A stretch of 64,000 bases of DNA from JANQQC01 sp965262255 (GTDB lineage: Bacteria; Pseudomonadota; Alphaproteobacteria; Caulobacterales; Hyphomonadaceae): NCBI GenBank assembly GCA_965262255.1, contig OZ253505.1:124001-188000 (forward strand). The letters are read 5' to 3'. Positions 18,409-26,523 of the stretch are shown piece by piece; positions within the stretch are counted from its first letter, which is position 1; each line of letters starts with the position of its first letter. The position numbers and the translations under genes were made by a program. The notes beneath the pieces are model-generated. The model worked only from the letters and a program-made list of their open reading frames with translations, was not told the DNA's origin and did no database searches.

Positions 18409-19662
18409 TTACTGAGGTTTTTCCCATAGAACGGAAACAGGTGCGGCAAGTAGATTTTCACCCATTGGTATTATCTGATCTCCAGTGTATAGAACGTATC
18501 CTGCTTTAAAGTTTTCGCCCGCAGAACTTTGTAGCTTTTTCATACCTTTTAAGTCGCTCATTCGAATTGTCGCAGAAGCTTTCACTTCTATACCAATTAC
18601 CTCTCCCCTGCCATTGGAAATCACGAAATCTACTTCATTCTTTTCCTTATCCCTGAAATGATGAAACGAAAGATTTTGATCAGACCAAGAGGACATTTTC
18701 AACAACTCAGAAAACACAAATGATTCTAACAACGCGCCGAACAAAGCTCGATTCTGTTTTATGTCTGAAAGCCCGATTTGCCGTATTGATGAAACTAACC
18801 CGGTGTCAATAAAGTGAATCTTAGGTGCTTTAATCAGCCTCTTCATCTCACTGCTGGGCCAAGCAGGGAGCAGGTGAACGATATAGATTTGTTCGAGGAT
18901 GTTAACGTACTTTTGTACGGTTTTGACATCAATTTTTAAATCATTTGCCACTGAACTATGAACGATAAGTTGACTCGTTTGCATAGCACAAGCTCGAACA
19001 AGTTGTGTTACATCCCTTAGTCTATGAACATTAGAAATTTCACCGACTTCTCTATTCAAGATAGTTGAGATGTAGTTGGTTGCCCAAGTTCGTTTTGAAT
19101 CACTGGATTTTATGTTATGCATGTCCGGGTACCCGCCGGTCAGAACACGTTTTTCAAGATCTTCTGGTTTGTACTCCGTTCTAGTAAAGGGCTTAAAACA
19201 CGACGAAAACAGGTCATCAATAGCCAGGGCCTCATTCCCTTTGATCTCTGATTGAGATAAGGGAAAGAGTTTTTTAACAATCATCCTGCCCGCTAGCGAC
19301 TCCGAAATAGTCGGTATTGTCAGAATATCCGCTGATCCTGTTATAAGAAATCTACCTGGTCGACCATCAGAATCGACAGACATTTTTATCGCCCTTATCA
19401 GGCTTGGCACTCGTTGAATTTCGTCAATACAGCAACAGTCTACGTCTCGTAAAAACCCCAACGGATCTTGAACTGCCTGAGTATAGGTTATCTCATTATC
19501 TAACGTGAAAAACTGACGTTCGTTTGTGGCGAATGAACTCACTAGCGTCGTTTTACCGGACTGCCTCGGTCCGATTACCGCGGTAACTCTTGAAAACTCG
19601 AGAGTTTCAGAGATTATAGACTCAAGGAACCTTGGAAACATATCGCCGTTCACGAAGTACAC
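18409..19662 (-). CDS. AAA ATPase with DUF4143 domain
   Basis: 417 residues. An N-terminal P-loop AVIGPRQSGKTTLVSSFA (Walker A), then FFTLDNEITYTQAVQDPLGF, CCIDEIQRVPSLIRAIKMSV (Walker B region) and FLITGSADILTIPTISESLA, the order of the archaeal-type AAA_14/DUF4143 family. The C-terminal part carries the restriction-endonuclease-like KNEVDFVISNGRGEVIGIEVKAS with the D-ExK pattern, typical of DUF4143. These proteins are scattered, often mobile and of unknown role. The first Met (19662) is followed by YFVNGDMFPRFLES; the inner Met is another plausible start. It is flanked downstream by the paa operon and upstream by transposon relics. Confidence 0.85.
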   Translation of the reverse strand: MYFVNGDMFPRFLESIISETLEFSRVTAVIGPRQSGKTTLVSSFATNERQFFTLDNEITYTQAVQDPLGFLRDVDCCCIDEIQRVPSLIRAIKMSVDSDGRPGRFLITGSADILTIPTISESLAGRMIVKKLFPLSQSEIKGNEALAIDDLFSSCFKPFTRTEYKPEDLEKRVLTGGYPDMHNIKSSDSKRTWATNYISTILNREVGEISNVHRLRDVTQLVRACAMQTSQLIVHSSVANDLKIDVKTVQKYVNILEQIYIVHLLPAWPSSEMKRLIKAPKIHFIDTGLVSSIRQIGLSDIKQNRALFGALLESFVFSELLKMSSWSDQNLSFHHFRDKEKNEVDFVISNGRGEVIGIEVKASATIRMSDLKGMKKLQSSAGENFKAGYVLYTGDQIIPMGENLLAAPVSVLWEKPQ

Positions 19663-20130
19663 CTCTACCAGACTAATGATGACGGGGAATTTTCACAGAA
19701 CTAAAGTGATTCATTGTGTGATATCAGTAACGACTGACCATTATACCATCTGTTTTGGAATTTTTGGTTGACCATTTTGGATTTTTAAACTGTCTTGTTT
19801 AGATTTTTATAAAAAAATTATAGATAGATCATTGAAGTTATCTATTTTTACAATGTATTTTTACAACCCTTTTGTGTTTGTGTTCCGTCTATTATGGATT
19901 TTATTTGTGACTAATTTGGATAAACTTTATAACTGTTTTGGATTCGTAGCGTTTAGCTTCAACGTTAAATTTCATTCGGAACTGTAAACTCTGTGCCTGA
20001 AGGCATACTAGTTACATCGGGCGATAGAACGCAAAAAAATCGGGAATTACTTACCTATTTAAACATAATGATAGAAATTAGCACTTGTTAAGGTGTCGGT
20101 GAGGTGGTCAACTCTCAAGCAAAAATGGAG
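19663..20130. other. AT-rich gap without recognised genes
   Basis: About 470 bases, distinctly T/A-rich between 19770 and 19960. It probably includes the ATPase promoter and the degenerate left end of the IS1595 relic. No ORF, RNA gene or clear repeat was recognised. Confidence 0.5.
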
Positions 20131-21037
20131 TTGCAACGTGACGACACAAAAACTTTCGGCAATACAAATCGCCCGTAAATTCCCGCACAACAAAATTGCG
20201 CAAAAGAGGTTTACCAAACATTGATGGAGGAACGGCCTGGAATGCACACATAGCGATGGCAAGCGAGTGACTGAGCGCAGGAGGCAAGCGAGCGTTTCAA
20301 TGTAAGGATTGCCGTCAAGACTTCAGCGCAAAGACAGGTTCATTGATGCACGACTATAAGATTAGTTACCGCGAATGGGCTATCGGCATCTTCCTATTGA
20401 CGACTTACATCAAGCGAACGTCTAATGCCAAGTTGGCGCACGACCTTGGCATATCCCAGCATTCGGCGCGGTATATGGCCATGCGCGTTCGTGAGGCATA
20501 CAAAGGTCATGATCCTATACTGTAAGCAACCGCTGTTGAAGCGGATGAAGCTTATTTTGGCGGGGTTGAAAAGCACAAACACGAAAACAAGAAACAGAAA
20601 AAAGGACGGGGTGCAGTTGGTAAGTTAGTCGTGATAGGTATCAAAGAACGTGTAACGAACCGCGTAGTCGTGCAACAAGTCAAAGATACGACCAAGGAGA
20701 TGTTGCAAGACTTCATTCAAGATAATGTCGAAGTTGGTAGCAAAATCCACACGGACGAATATAGGTCCTACACAGGCTTATAGAATAAAGGTTACGAACA
20801 CAGCTCGGTCAAGCGCTCAGCGGGTGAGTAGGTTAATGAGCAAGCACACTCGAACGGTATTGAATAATTCTGGGCATTGCTCCTTCGTTCATACCACGGA
20901 ACACATCTCTGGATATCTGCAAAACGCTTAGCCTCCTATGTCAACGAATTCGCTACTCGCTCTAAGCTACGGGGTGATAACACGATAAACTTCATGGAGC
21001 ATATAGCCCGTGAGATGTCAGGCAAGCGACTACCCTA
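20130..21037 (+). pseudogene. IS1595-family transposase relic, copy 1
   Basis: Translation with interruptions gives the ISXO2/IS1595 order: a degenerate zinc-ribbon segment ending ERFQCKDCRQDFSAKTGSLM, then YKISYREWAIGIFLLTTYIK, AHDLGISQHSARYMAMRVRE, and after a stop at 20523 the DDE core AVEADEAYFGGVEKHKHENK, GRGAVGKLVVIGIKER, KIHTDEYRSYTGL, then GIE-FWALLRSYHGT and a C-terminal segment to about 21037. In-frame stops (20523, 20781 region, 20831 region, 20868 region) make it non-functional. Confidence 0.85.
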
Positions 21038-21048
21038 AAAAGAGTTCA

Positions 21049-21237
21049 TTGCAAGAGGACGTGATGTTACGCGGTAAGAAGCAGGATGCTTTAAGCAAAC
21101 CATAGAAGGAAAAGAAATTTGAATTTAACGAAATGGAAGGCGATCACGTAACGAATTGGAGTAAAGGCGGTTCAACAGTTCCTGACAACTTACAGGTGCT
21201 ATGCGATGATTGCAATCAAACGAAGGTCGCGAAGTAG
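21049..21237 (+). pseudogene. HNH endonuclease C-terminal relic
   Basis: One frame carries EFNEMEGDHVTNWSKGGSTV followed by PDNLQVLCDDCNQTK, a clear HNH core: DH pair, NLQ, LCxxC and N. An in-frame stop (TAG near 21103) and replacement of the first cysteines upstream show decay, and no start codon is present. Similar HNH tails end DUF262-type and other restriction proteins. It directly follows the IS1595 relic, so the rest of the gene was probably lost during transposon insertion. Confidence 0.65.
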
Positions 21238-21289
21238 TTTATTGAACGAAATGTGTAAATAGCTAGATAATTCCCAAAAAAGCGTGGAA

Positions 21290-21785
21290 GGCACACACTG
21301 TAATAGCAAGCAAGTGACCGAGCGCTGGAAGGCAAGCGAGCGTTTCAATGTAAGGATTATCGCAAAGACTTCAGTTCTAATACAGGTTCGTTAATGCACG
21401 ACTATAAGATTGGTTATCGTGAATAGGCTATCGCGATCTTCCTGATGGCAACTAATATCAAGGGAACATCTAGCACCAATTTGGCCTACGGTCTCTTTAT
21501 GAAACTGTTGCGAAATACAAAGTTTGGAAAAATACCTACAAAAATTTGAAGTTTCTGCGGCTAGATGGCCCTAGAATAAGGCAGTTGGCGATTCAGTTTG
21601 AGTGCAATTCATCGAAATTCAAACGAGTAACGAGTTTCGCAACAGTCTCTTTATATATATCAGAAGTCGGATTGGTATATGGCTAAGCGTATTCGTGGAG
21701 CCTACCGAGGTCATGATGATATATTGCTAGAGACCGCAGTTGAAGTTGATGAAGGCATTGACCACGCGCTGGAAAATGTTTTAAT
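21290..21785 (+). pseudogene. IS1595-family transposase relic, copy 2 (interrupted by a MITE)
   Basis: Shares with copy 1 the stretches around GTGACCGAGCGCTGGAAGG, CGAGCGTTTCAATGTAAGG and TTAATGCACGACTATAAGAT, and the translated IAIFLMATNIKGTS and AKRIRGAYRGHDDILLETAV. A 149-bp MITE copy splits it at 21501-21649; removing it and one TTTAT copy rejoins the reading. Only the central third of the gene remains; no catalytic core is left beyond about 21785. The stretch from there to 22205 holds nothing I recognise. Confidence 0.75.
21501..21649. repeat. 149-bp MITE-like element, copy 2, with 5-bp target duplication
   Basis: Terminal inverted repeats GAAACTGTTGCGAAA and TTTCGCAACAGTCTC (14 of 15 bases pair). 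It is flanked by TTTAT at 21496-21500 and again at 21650-21654, a perfect 5-bp target-site duplication. The interior matches 3806-3955 and contains an inverted repeat near the right end. No coding capacity. It sits within an IS1595 relic, so this insertion is younger than that transposon. Confidence 0.85.
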
Positions 21786-22208
21786 GCCAATGTTTGGTAG
21801 TTCTGTCGAGAAACCTCCGCGAAACGTTGCGAACACGACAGGCCAGTCGGTGAAGGTAATGGGTAGTTACACGAGACAAAAATGAAGAAAACAACCTACT
21901 CGTCGACGTTCACAGAGGCTAACTCCTTAATGTAAGCGAGTAATCGTTGAATAAAGTATTTTACAGAATTCAAAGGAGCTCCGATTTTGCTACAGAAGAA
22001 TCGGGGGATTGATTGACACTAATCAATTTCTAGCAACTAAGTACACTGACTGAATCGCATCATAGAACCGAATTCGTTTTCGACGAAGCTTTGATTTGGC
22101 TGCTGTAAACGATGCCGATTCCGTTCTCGGAGTACTCTTTCAATCCAAATTTTTCATAGACTCAAATCTCTCAGTCCAAATCAAGTATCGAACTCGTGGA
22201 TGATAGCA

Positions 22209-22478
22209 CTATGTGTCAACAAGTAAGTAATTCCCATTTTTATTAACGTCTGCTCGTGCTTCAATCGAAATTTTTGCTGTTTTTAGCAAGCATAATCTAC
22301 TTGCCATAGCCAGCGCTTTTAAGCCATGTTCCTATACTGCGTTTACATCTGATTCTTGTGAGGTTAGCGTTGCGATAGATAAATCTCCATCACTCTTGGC
22401 TATAATCTGATCGTTCAAAGATTCAGCATAGGTATATCCAATATCTAAAGCTATCGTAATAGCAATCAAGAATCTCAT
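22209..22478 (-). pseudogene. Third ankyrin-type gene remnant, locus A left copy
   Basis: From an ATG at 22478, twelve bases after the stop of the intact ankyrin gene and preceded by GGGAACT, translation gives MRFLIAITIALDIGYTYAES then LNDQIIAKSDGDLSIATL, an in-frame stop, then EHGLKALAMASRLCLLKTAK and a final stop. This lines up with the ankyrin gene upstream (signal peptide, then AETLNDQIIW-MDGDEYISTL and RPKTAQLLLKAGADINK). So each locus A module once ended with a second ankyrin gene, now decayed. The same remnant is at 24166-24435. Confidence 0.7.
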
Positions 22479-22489
22479 AGTTCCCAATC

Positions 22490-23194
22490 TCACTCTATCT
22501 GATGGTCGCTAGGGCGCTCTCTATCACGCTTTATCTCGTCAGGCTGGTTCTTCCGACGTTTCGACTGAGACTCTGTGGGTTGTGTTGGCAAACTCTGAGG
22601 ACGTGTATATACATCCTTCGCACCATACCGCCTATACAGTTTACTTCTTTCCTCTTTGAACCAACTTGCAACTCCGGGCCAATTCAACAGAGCTCGCAAC
22701 GGAGATTCTCCATCATAATCCAATCCGTTTATATCTGCTCCCGCATTAATCAAGTCATACACTTCAGAATCCGCTCCCAACACGCTAGCATAGTGTAACA
22801 AATTATTTCCGTTTCTTTTGTCGACCCATTTAGCGTTTGCCCCATTGTCAATGAGAATCTTTGTGAGTATGGCGCAGTTACCTGTCACAGTATGATATAA
22901 GGGAGGACCAAATTTATCTGGCTTATTTATATCAGCCCCTGCTTTCAATAATAATTGCGCCGTTTTTGGTCTGCAAAAAATGCTGGCAATAGTTAACGGA
23001 GTAGAACCATCCGCATAAATTTGGTTAAGTTCTGCACCTTGGGCGATTAACGTAGAAATATACTCGTCGCCGTCCATTCTCCAGATGATCTGGTCGTTCA
23101 AAGTCTCTGCAGCCGCAAAGTTTGCTATAAGCAGTGTCAAAACAATAGCAATAATCATTGGTATACTCCACAGTTTATTTTTTACATGTTTCAT
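22490..23194 (-). CDS. Secreted ankyrin-repeat protein, locus A left copy
   Basis: 234 residues from MKHVKNKLWS. A signal peptide (hydrophobic core about 10-26, likely cleavage after NFAAA) is followed by about four ankyrin repeats: ADGSTPLTIASIF-RPKTAQ then LLLKAGADINKPDKFGPPLY, ILIDNGANAKWVDKRNGNNL, and INAGADINGLDYDGESPLRA; the last ~60 residues are a basic, Gln/Lys/Arg-rich tail. The start is set at 23194, which overlaps the end of the upstream JAMM-like gene by 20 bases; a longer frame from 23242 would lack the signal-peptide form. Ankyrin proteins often serve as immunity proteins to secreted toxins; here that role is inference from the pairing. The C-terminal half is almost identical to the right copy while the N-terminal half has diverged. 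Confidence 0.8.
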   Translation of the reverse strand: MKHVKNKLWSIPMIIAIVLTLLIANFAAAETLNDQIIWRMDGDEYISTLIAQGAELNQIYADGSTPLTIASIFCRPKTAQLLLKAGADINKPDKFGPPLYHTVTGNCAILTKILIDNGANAKWVDKRNGNNLLHYASVLGADSEVYDLINAGADINGLDYDGESPLRALLNWPGVASWFKEERSKLYRRYGAKDVYTRPQSLPTQPTESQSKRRKNQPDEIKRDRERPSDHQIE

Positions 23195-24194
23195 CGATTT
23201 TATTGTCAAGATCATAACTTTCCAAATCCGATTTACCTTCAACTACTTTTCCCGTTTCATCCAGCCTAAATATGTGTTCGTCAAGTTCATTCAATACTGA
23301 CAAATCTTGACCTTCAGTATCTCTTAGTCTATCCCATTTCGTAATTGCTTCAAATCGATTCCATCTACTATCGTGTATAAGCATTGTAATTTGATCATTT
23401 TGCTTTCCATTCCACAATTTAGCTAACTCATAATTTTTCGTAGGGGGAAACAATATAAAGTCTTGAACATGATCCCACTTTTGATTATGCACAATGGCAT
23501 TATTTCGAATGTCATCTAGACTACCTATATCTGCAGCTGAGGGATACAAAGCAGTACGATAAAAGGTTTTTGGGTGAATATGTACTCTAGCAACTAATTC
23601 CTCATCACTCGTCAATTTATCACCTTTCCATTCCGACTGCACCATTCCTGCCCTATCAAAATTCTCCCCAGTGACAGGGTCGTAAGCAGGCCCTACTTTC
23701 TCAGTGCTATAGCTAATCGGCCCATAGCTATACTCTCCTACCCTAAAGCGTCCCGTTCTCCTGTTCCAATAAACGTAAAATCCGGCCTCCTGCCAATAAT
23801 CAACCTTGGCCAATATTGTGCCGTCTTTAGCGTATCCCTTAATCAGTAACTTTTTACCATGCTCCAATATCTCGTTGGCCAACTCGTTTGGATCAAACTC
23901 TACTTTTCTCACCGTTGACAAATCATAACCAAGTCGGTAACGCAAGAAGTAGTAAGGTTGGCGGGGTCCGCAGGTTAAGTGGTATTGATCCTCAATCCAA
24001 TCAAGGTCTTCAAACGCTTTCTGTAAGAGTTCTTCTTTCGCTTCTTTGAGTAACTCGCACACTTCCCGCTCAGTTAATTTTTTTGCCTTTTCCGAGTCGG
24101 GAGGCACCAGTCCTAAATCAAGGAGAAGAGTACCGTATGAAGTATCGAGCTCGTAGATGTTAGCACTATGTGTCAACAAGTAAGTAATTCCCAT
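23175..24194 (-). CDS. JAMM-like protein lacking its N-terminus, locus A left copy
   Basis: About 339 residues from ATG 24194 (a TTG at 24221 is possible). Contains a complete JAMM/MPN-type constellation, numbered from 24221: Glu145 in WQEAGFYVYWN, His214 and His216 in VARVHIHPKT, Ser228 and Asp231 in YPSAADIGS; the H-x-H-P...P-S-x-x-D pattern resembles JAB and DUF4329 domains found in polymorphic toxins. From TSYGTLLLDLGLVPP onward it matches the right copy, but the preceding ~25 residues are out-of-frame ankyrin-remnant sequence created by a tandem-duplication junction, so the signal peptide and Cys-rich domain are missing. Without these it is probably cytosolic or not made. The gene end overlaps the ankyrin gene. 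Confidence 0.65.
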   Translation of the reverse strand: MGITYLLTHSANIYELDTSYGTLLLDLGLVPPDSEKAKKLTEREVCELLKEAKEELLQKAFEDLDWIEDQYHLTCGPRQPYYFLRYRLGYDLSTVRKVEFDPNELANEILEHGKKLLIKGYAKDGTILAKVDYWQEAGFYVYWNRRTGRFRVGEYSYGPISYSTEKVGPAYDPVTGENFDRAGMVQSEWKGDKLTSDEELVARVHIHPKTFYRTALYPSAADIGSLDDIRNNAIVHNQKWDHVQDFILFPPTKNYELAKLWNGKQNDQITMLIHDSRWNRFEAITKWDRLRDTEGQDLSVLNELDEHIFRLDETGKVVEGKSDLESYDLDNKIDETCKK

Positions 24195-24435
24195 TTTTAT
24201 TAACGTCTGCTCCTGCTTCAATCGAAATTTTTGCTGTTTTTGGCAAGCATAATCTACTTGCCATAGCCAGCGCTTTTAAGCCATGTTCCTATACTGCGTT
24301 TACATCTGATCCTTGTGAGGTTAGCGTTGCGATAGATAAATCTCCATCACTCTTGGCTATAATCTGATCGTTCAAAGATTCAGGATAGGTATATCCAATA
24401 TCTAAAGCTAACGTAATAGCAATCAAGAATCTTAT
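24166..24435 (-). pseudogene. Third ankyrin-type gene remnant, locus A right copy
   Basis: Nearly identical to 22209-22478 but the initiator is ATA instead of ATG, and the same internal stop is present. It fuses at its 3' side directly into the truncated JAMM-like gene of the left module, which places the duplication junction around 24140-24145. Confidence 0.65.
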
Positions 24436-24446
24436 AGTTCCCAATC

Positions 24447-25148
24447 TCACTCTATCTGTTGGTTACTCGGACGCTCTCTATCTCGCTTTATCTCGTCAGG
24501 TTGGTTCTTCCGACGTTTCGACTGAGACTCTGTAGGCTGGGTTGGCAAACTCTGAGGACGTGTATATACATCCTTCGCACCATACCGCCTAAACAGTTTA
24601 CTTCTTTCCTCTTTGAACCAACTTGCAACTCCGGGCCAATTCAACAGAGCTCGCAACGGTGATTCTCCATTATAATCCAATCCGTTTATATCTGCTCCCG
24701 CATTAATCAAGTCATACACTTCAGAATCCGCTCCCAACACGCTAGCATAGTGTAACAAATTTGACCCATTTCTTTCATCCACCCATTTAGCGTTAGCGCC
24801 ATGGTCAATGAGTAACTTTGTCAAAATGCCGCAGTTTCCTTTAACTGTATGGTACAAAGGAGGTCCATATCTGTCCGACTTATTTATATCTGCTCCAGCG
24901 TTCAGCAAAAGTTCTGCAGTTTTTGGCCTACAAACCTTACACGCCATTGTCAAAGGAGTAGAACCATCCGCATAAACTTGGTTAAGCTCTGCGCCCTGGG
25001 CGATTAATGTTGAAATATACTCGTCGCCATCCGTACGCCAGAAGATTTGTTCATTCAAAGTCTCTGCGACTGCTACGTTAGCAGAAAAAAGCAAAATAAT
25101 GGCAAGAATCATTGGTATACTCCACAGTTTATTATTTACATGTTTCAT
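24447..25148 (-). CDS. Secreted ankyrin-repeat protein, locus A right copy
   Basis: 233 residues from MKHVNNKLWS, with signal peptide (core about 10-24, cleavage after NVAVA) and ankyrin repeats ADGSTPLTMACKVCRPKTAE, LLLNAGADINKSDRYGPPLY, LLIDHGANAKWVDERNGSNL and NAGADINGLDYNGESPLRAL, then the same basic tail as the left copy. The reading frame is intact. The start overlaps the end of the upstream JAMM-like gene by 17 bases. Differences from the left copy concentrate in the first ~130 residues; beyond this, the two DNA sequences are almost the same. Likely antidote or inhibitor of the neighbouring JAMM-like protein, by inference only. Confidence 0.8.
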   Translation of the reverse strand: MKHVNNKLWSIPMILAIILLFSANVAVAETLNEQIFWRTDGDEYISTLIAQGAELNQVYADGSTPLTMACKVCRPKTAELLLNAGADINKSDRYGPPLYHTVKGNCGILTKLLIDHGANAKWVDERNGSNLLHYASVLGADSEVYDLINAGADINGLDYNGESPLRALLNWPGVASWFKEERSKLFRRYGAKDVYTRPQSLPTQPTESQSKRRKNQPDEIKRDRERPSNQQIE

Positions 25149-26523
25149 CAATTTTATTGTCAAGATCATAACTTTGCAAATCCAATTTACCTTCAACTAC
25201 TTTTCCCGTTTCATCCAGCCTAAATATGTGTTCGTCTAGTTCATTCAATACTGATTTATCTTTTCCTCTTGTGTTTTCTAGTTTTTCCCATTTCTCTTCT
25301 GCTTTTTCTAGATTCCATTTACTATCGTGTAGAAGCATCGAAATTTGGTCATTTTGTTTTCCTTTCCGAATTGTAGCTAACTCAAAATTTTTAGTCGGTG
25401 GTAACAATATAAAGTCTTGAACATGATCCCATTTTTGATTATGAACTATGGCATTATTTCTAATGTAATTTATACTACCTATATCTGCGGCTGAAGGATA
25501 CAAAGCAGTACGATAAAAGGTTTTTGGGTGAATATGTACTCTTGCAACTAATTCCTCATCTTTCGTTAATTTATCACCTTTCCATTCCAACTGCACCCTT
25601 CCTGCCCGATCAACATCTTCCCCAGTTACAGGATCGTAGGCCGGCCCTACTTTTTCAGTGCTATAGCTAATCGGCCCATAGCTATACCGTCCTACCCTAA
25701 AGCGTCCCGTTCTCCTGTTCCAATACACGTAAAATCCGGCCTCCTACCAATAATCAACCTTGGCCAATATTGTGCCGTCTTTGGCATATCCTTTAATGAG
25801 TAACTTTTTGCCATGCTCTAGAATCTCTCTGGCCAAATCGTTTGGATCAAACTCTACTTTTCTCACCGTTGACAAATCATAACCAAGTCGGTAACGCAAG
25901 AAGTAGTAAGGTTGGCGGGGTCCGTAGGTTTCGTGGTATTGATCCTCAATCCAATCAAGGTCTTCGAACGCTTTCTGTAAGAGTTCTTCTTTCGCTTCTT
26001 TGAGTAACTCGCACACTTCCCGCTCAGTTAATTTTTTTGCCTTTTCCGAGTCGGGAGGCACCAGTCCTAAATCAAGGAGAAGAGTACCGTATGAAGTTCG
26101 GATAAAGTTAAACAACCACTCGTAAGTCTTAATCTCCGGCCTTTCAGCGGTTACGATAATCGGTGACAGAACCGATTCGCATGAAGGGTCGTACGGATCG
26201 AGTTCACATTTCAAATGATTACAAGCGTCACTGTCAGGATTTCGAGAACATGCGATGGCAAATGATAAACCGTCGCCATAGAGTCCTAACTCAATAAAGT
26301 CATCTATTGTTCCGCCATTCTGGATAAAAAGCACAAGACCACTGAGGGATCCGTCTAATCTGCTTCCTGTGACGTAAACTGTATTCTCTCGCTTTTCATC
26401 GTCGTCCTCTGGAAGCTCCACATCTTCCGTGCCAACTGCGCTAGGCGAGTTTAGGCAAAATGCAAGGAACATTATCAGTAACAAAATCTTTACTGAACAT
26501 AATGGATTATGTCGCGAAGACAA
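25132..26523 (-). pseudogene. Secreted JAMM-like protein gene with an in-frame amber stop, locus A right copy
   Basis: The only locus A copy with the full 5' part. Residues 1-30 are a signal peptide (core VKILLLIMFLAFCLNSPSA); then an acidic linker, the motif TVYVTGSRLDGS, a Cys-rich segment CSRNPDSDACNHLKCELDPY, a second motif PIIVTAERPEIK, and a helical region LTEREVCELLKEAKEELLQ. The frame stops at a TAG (25744-25746) where the left copy has CAG, i.e. the Gln immediately before the JAMM Glu; the frame continues open beyond it to 25132 with HIHP and YPSAADIGS intact. One base substitution therefore separates it from a ~463-residue protein. Without readthrough only a 259-residue N-terminal product is made. 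Confidence 0.75.

Noticed and set aside
22209..24221. Treating the first ~25 residues of the truncated JAMM frame (from TTG 24221) as a genuine N-terminus
   Set aside because: The same bases are codons of the ankyrin relic in another frame, created by the duplication junction.
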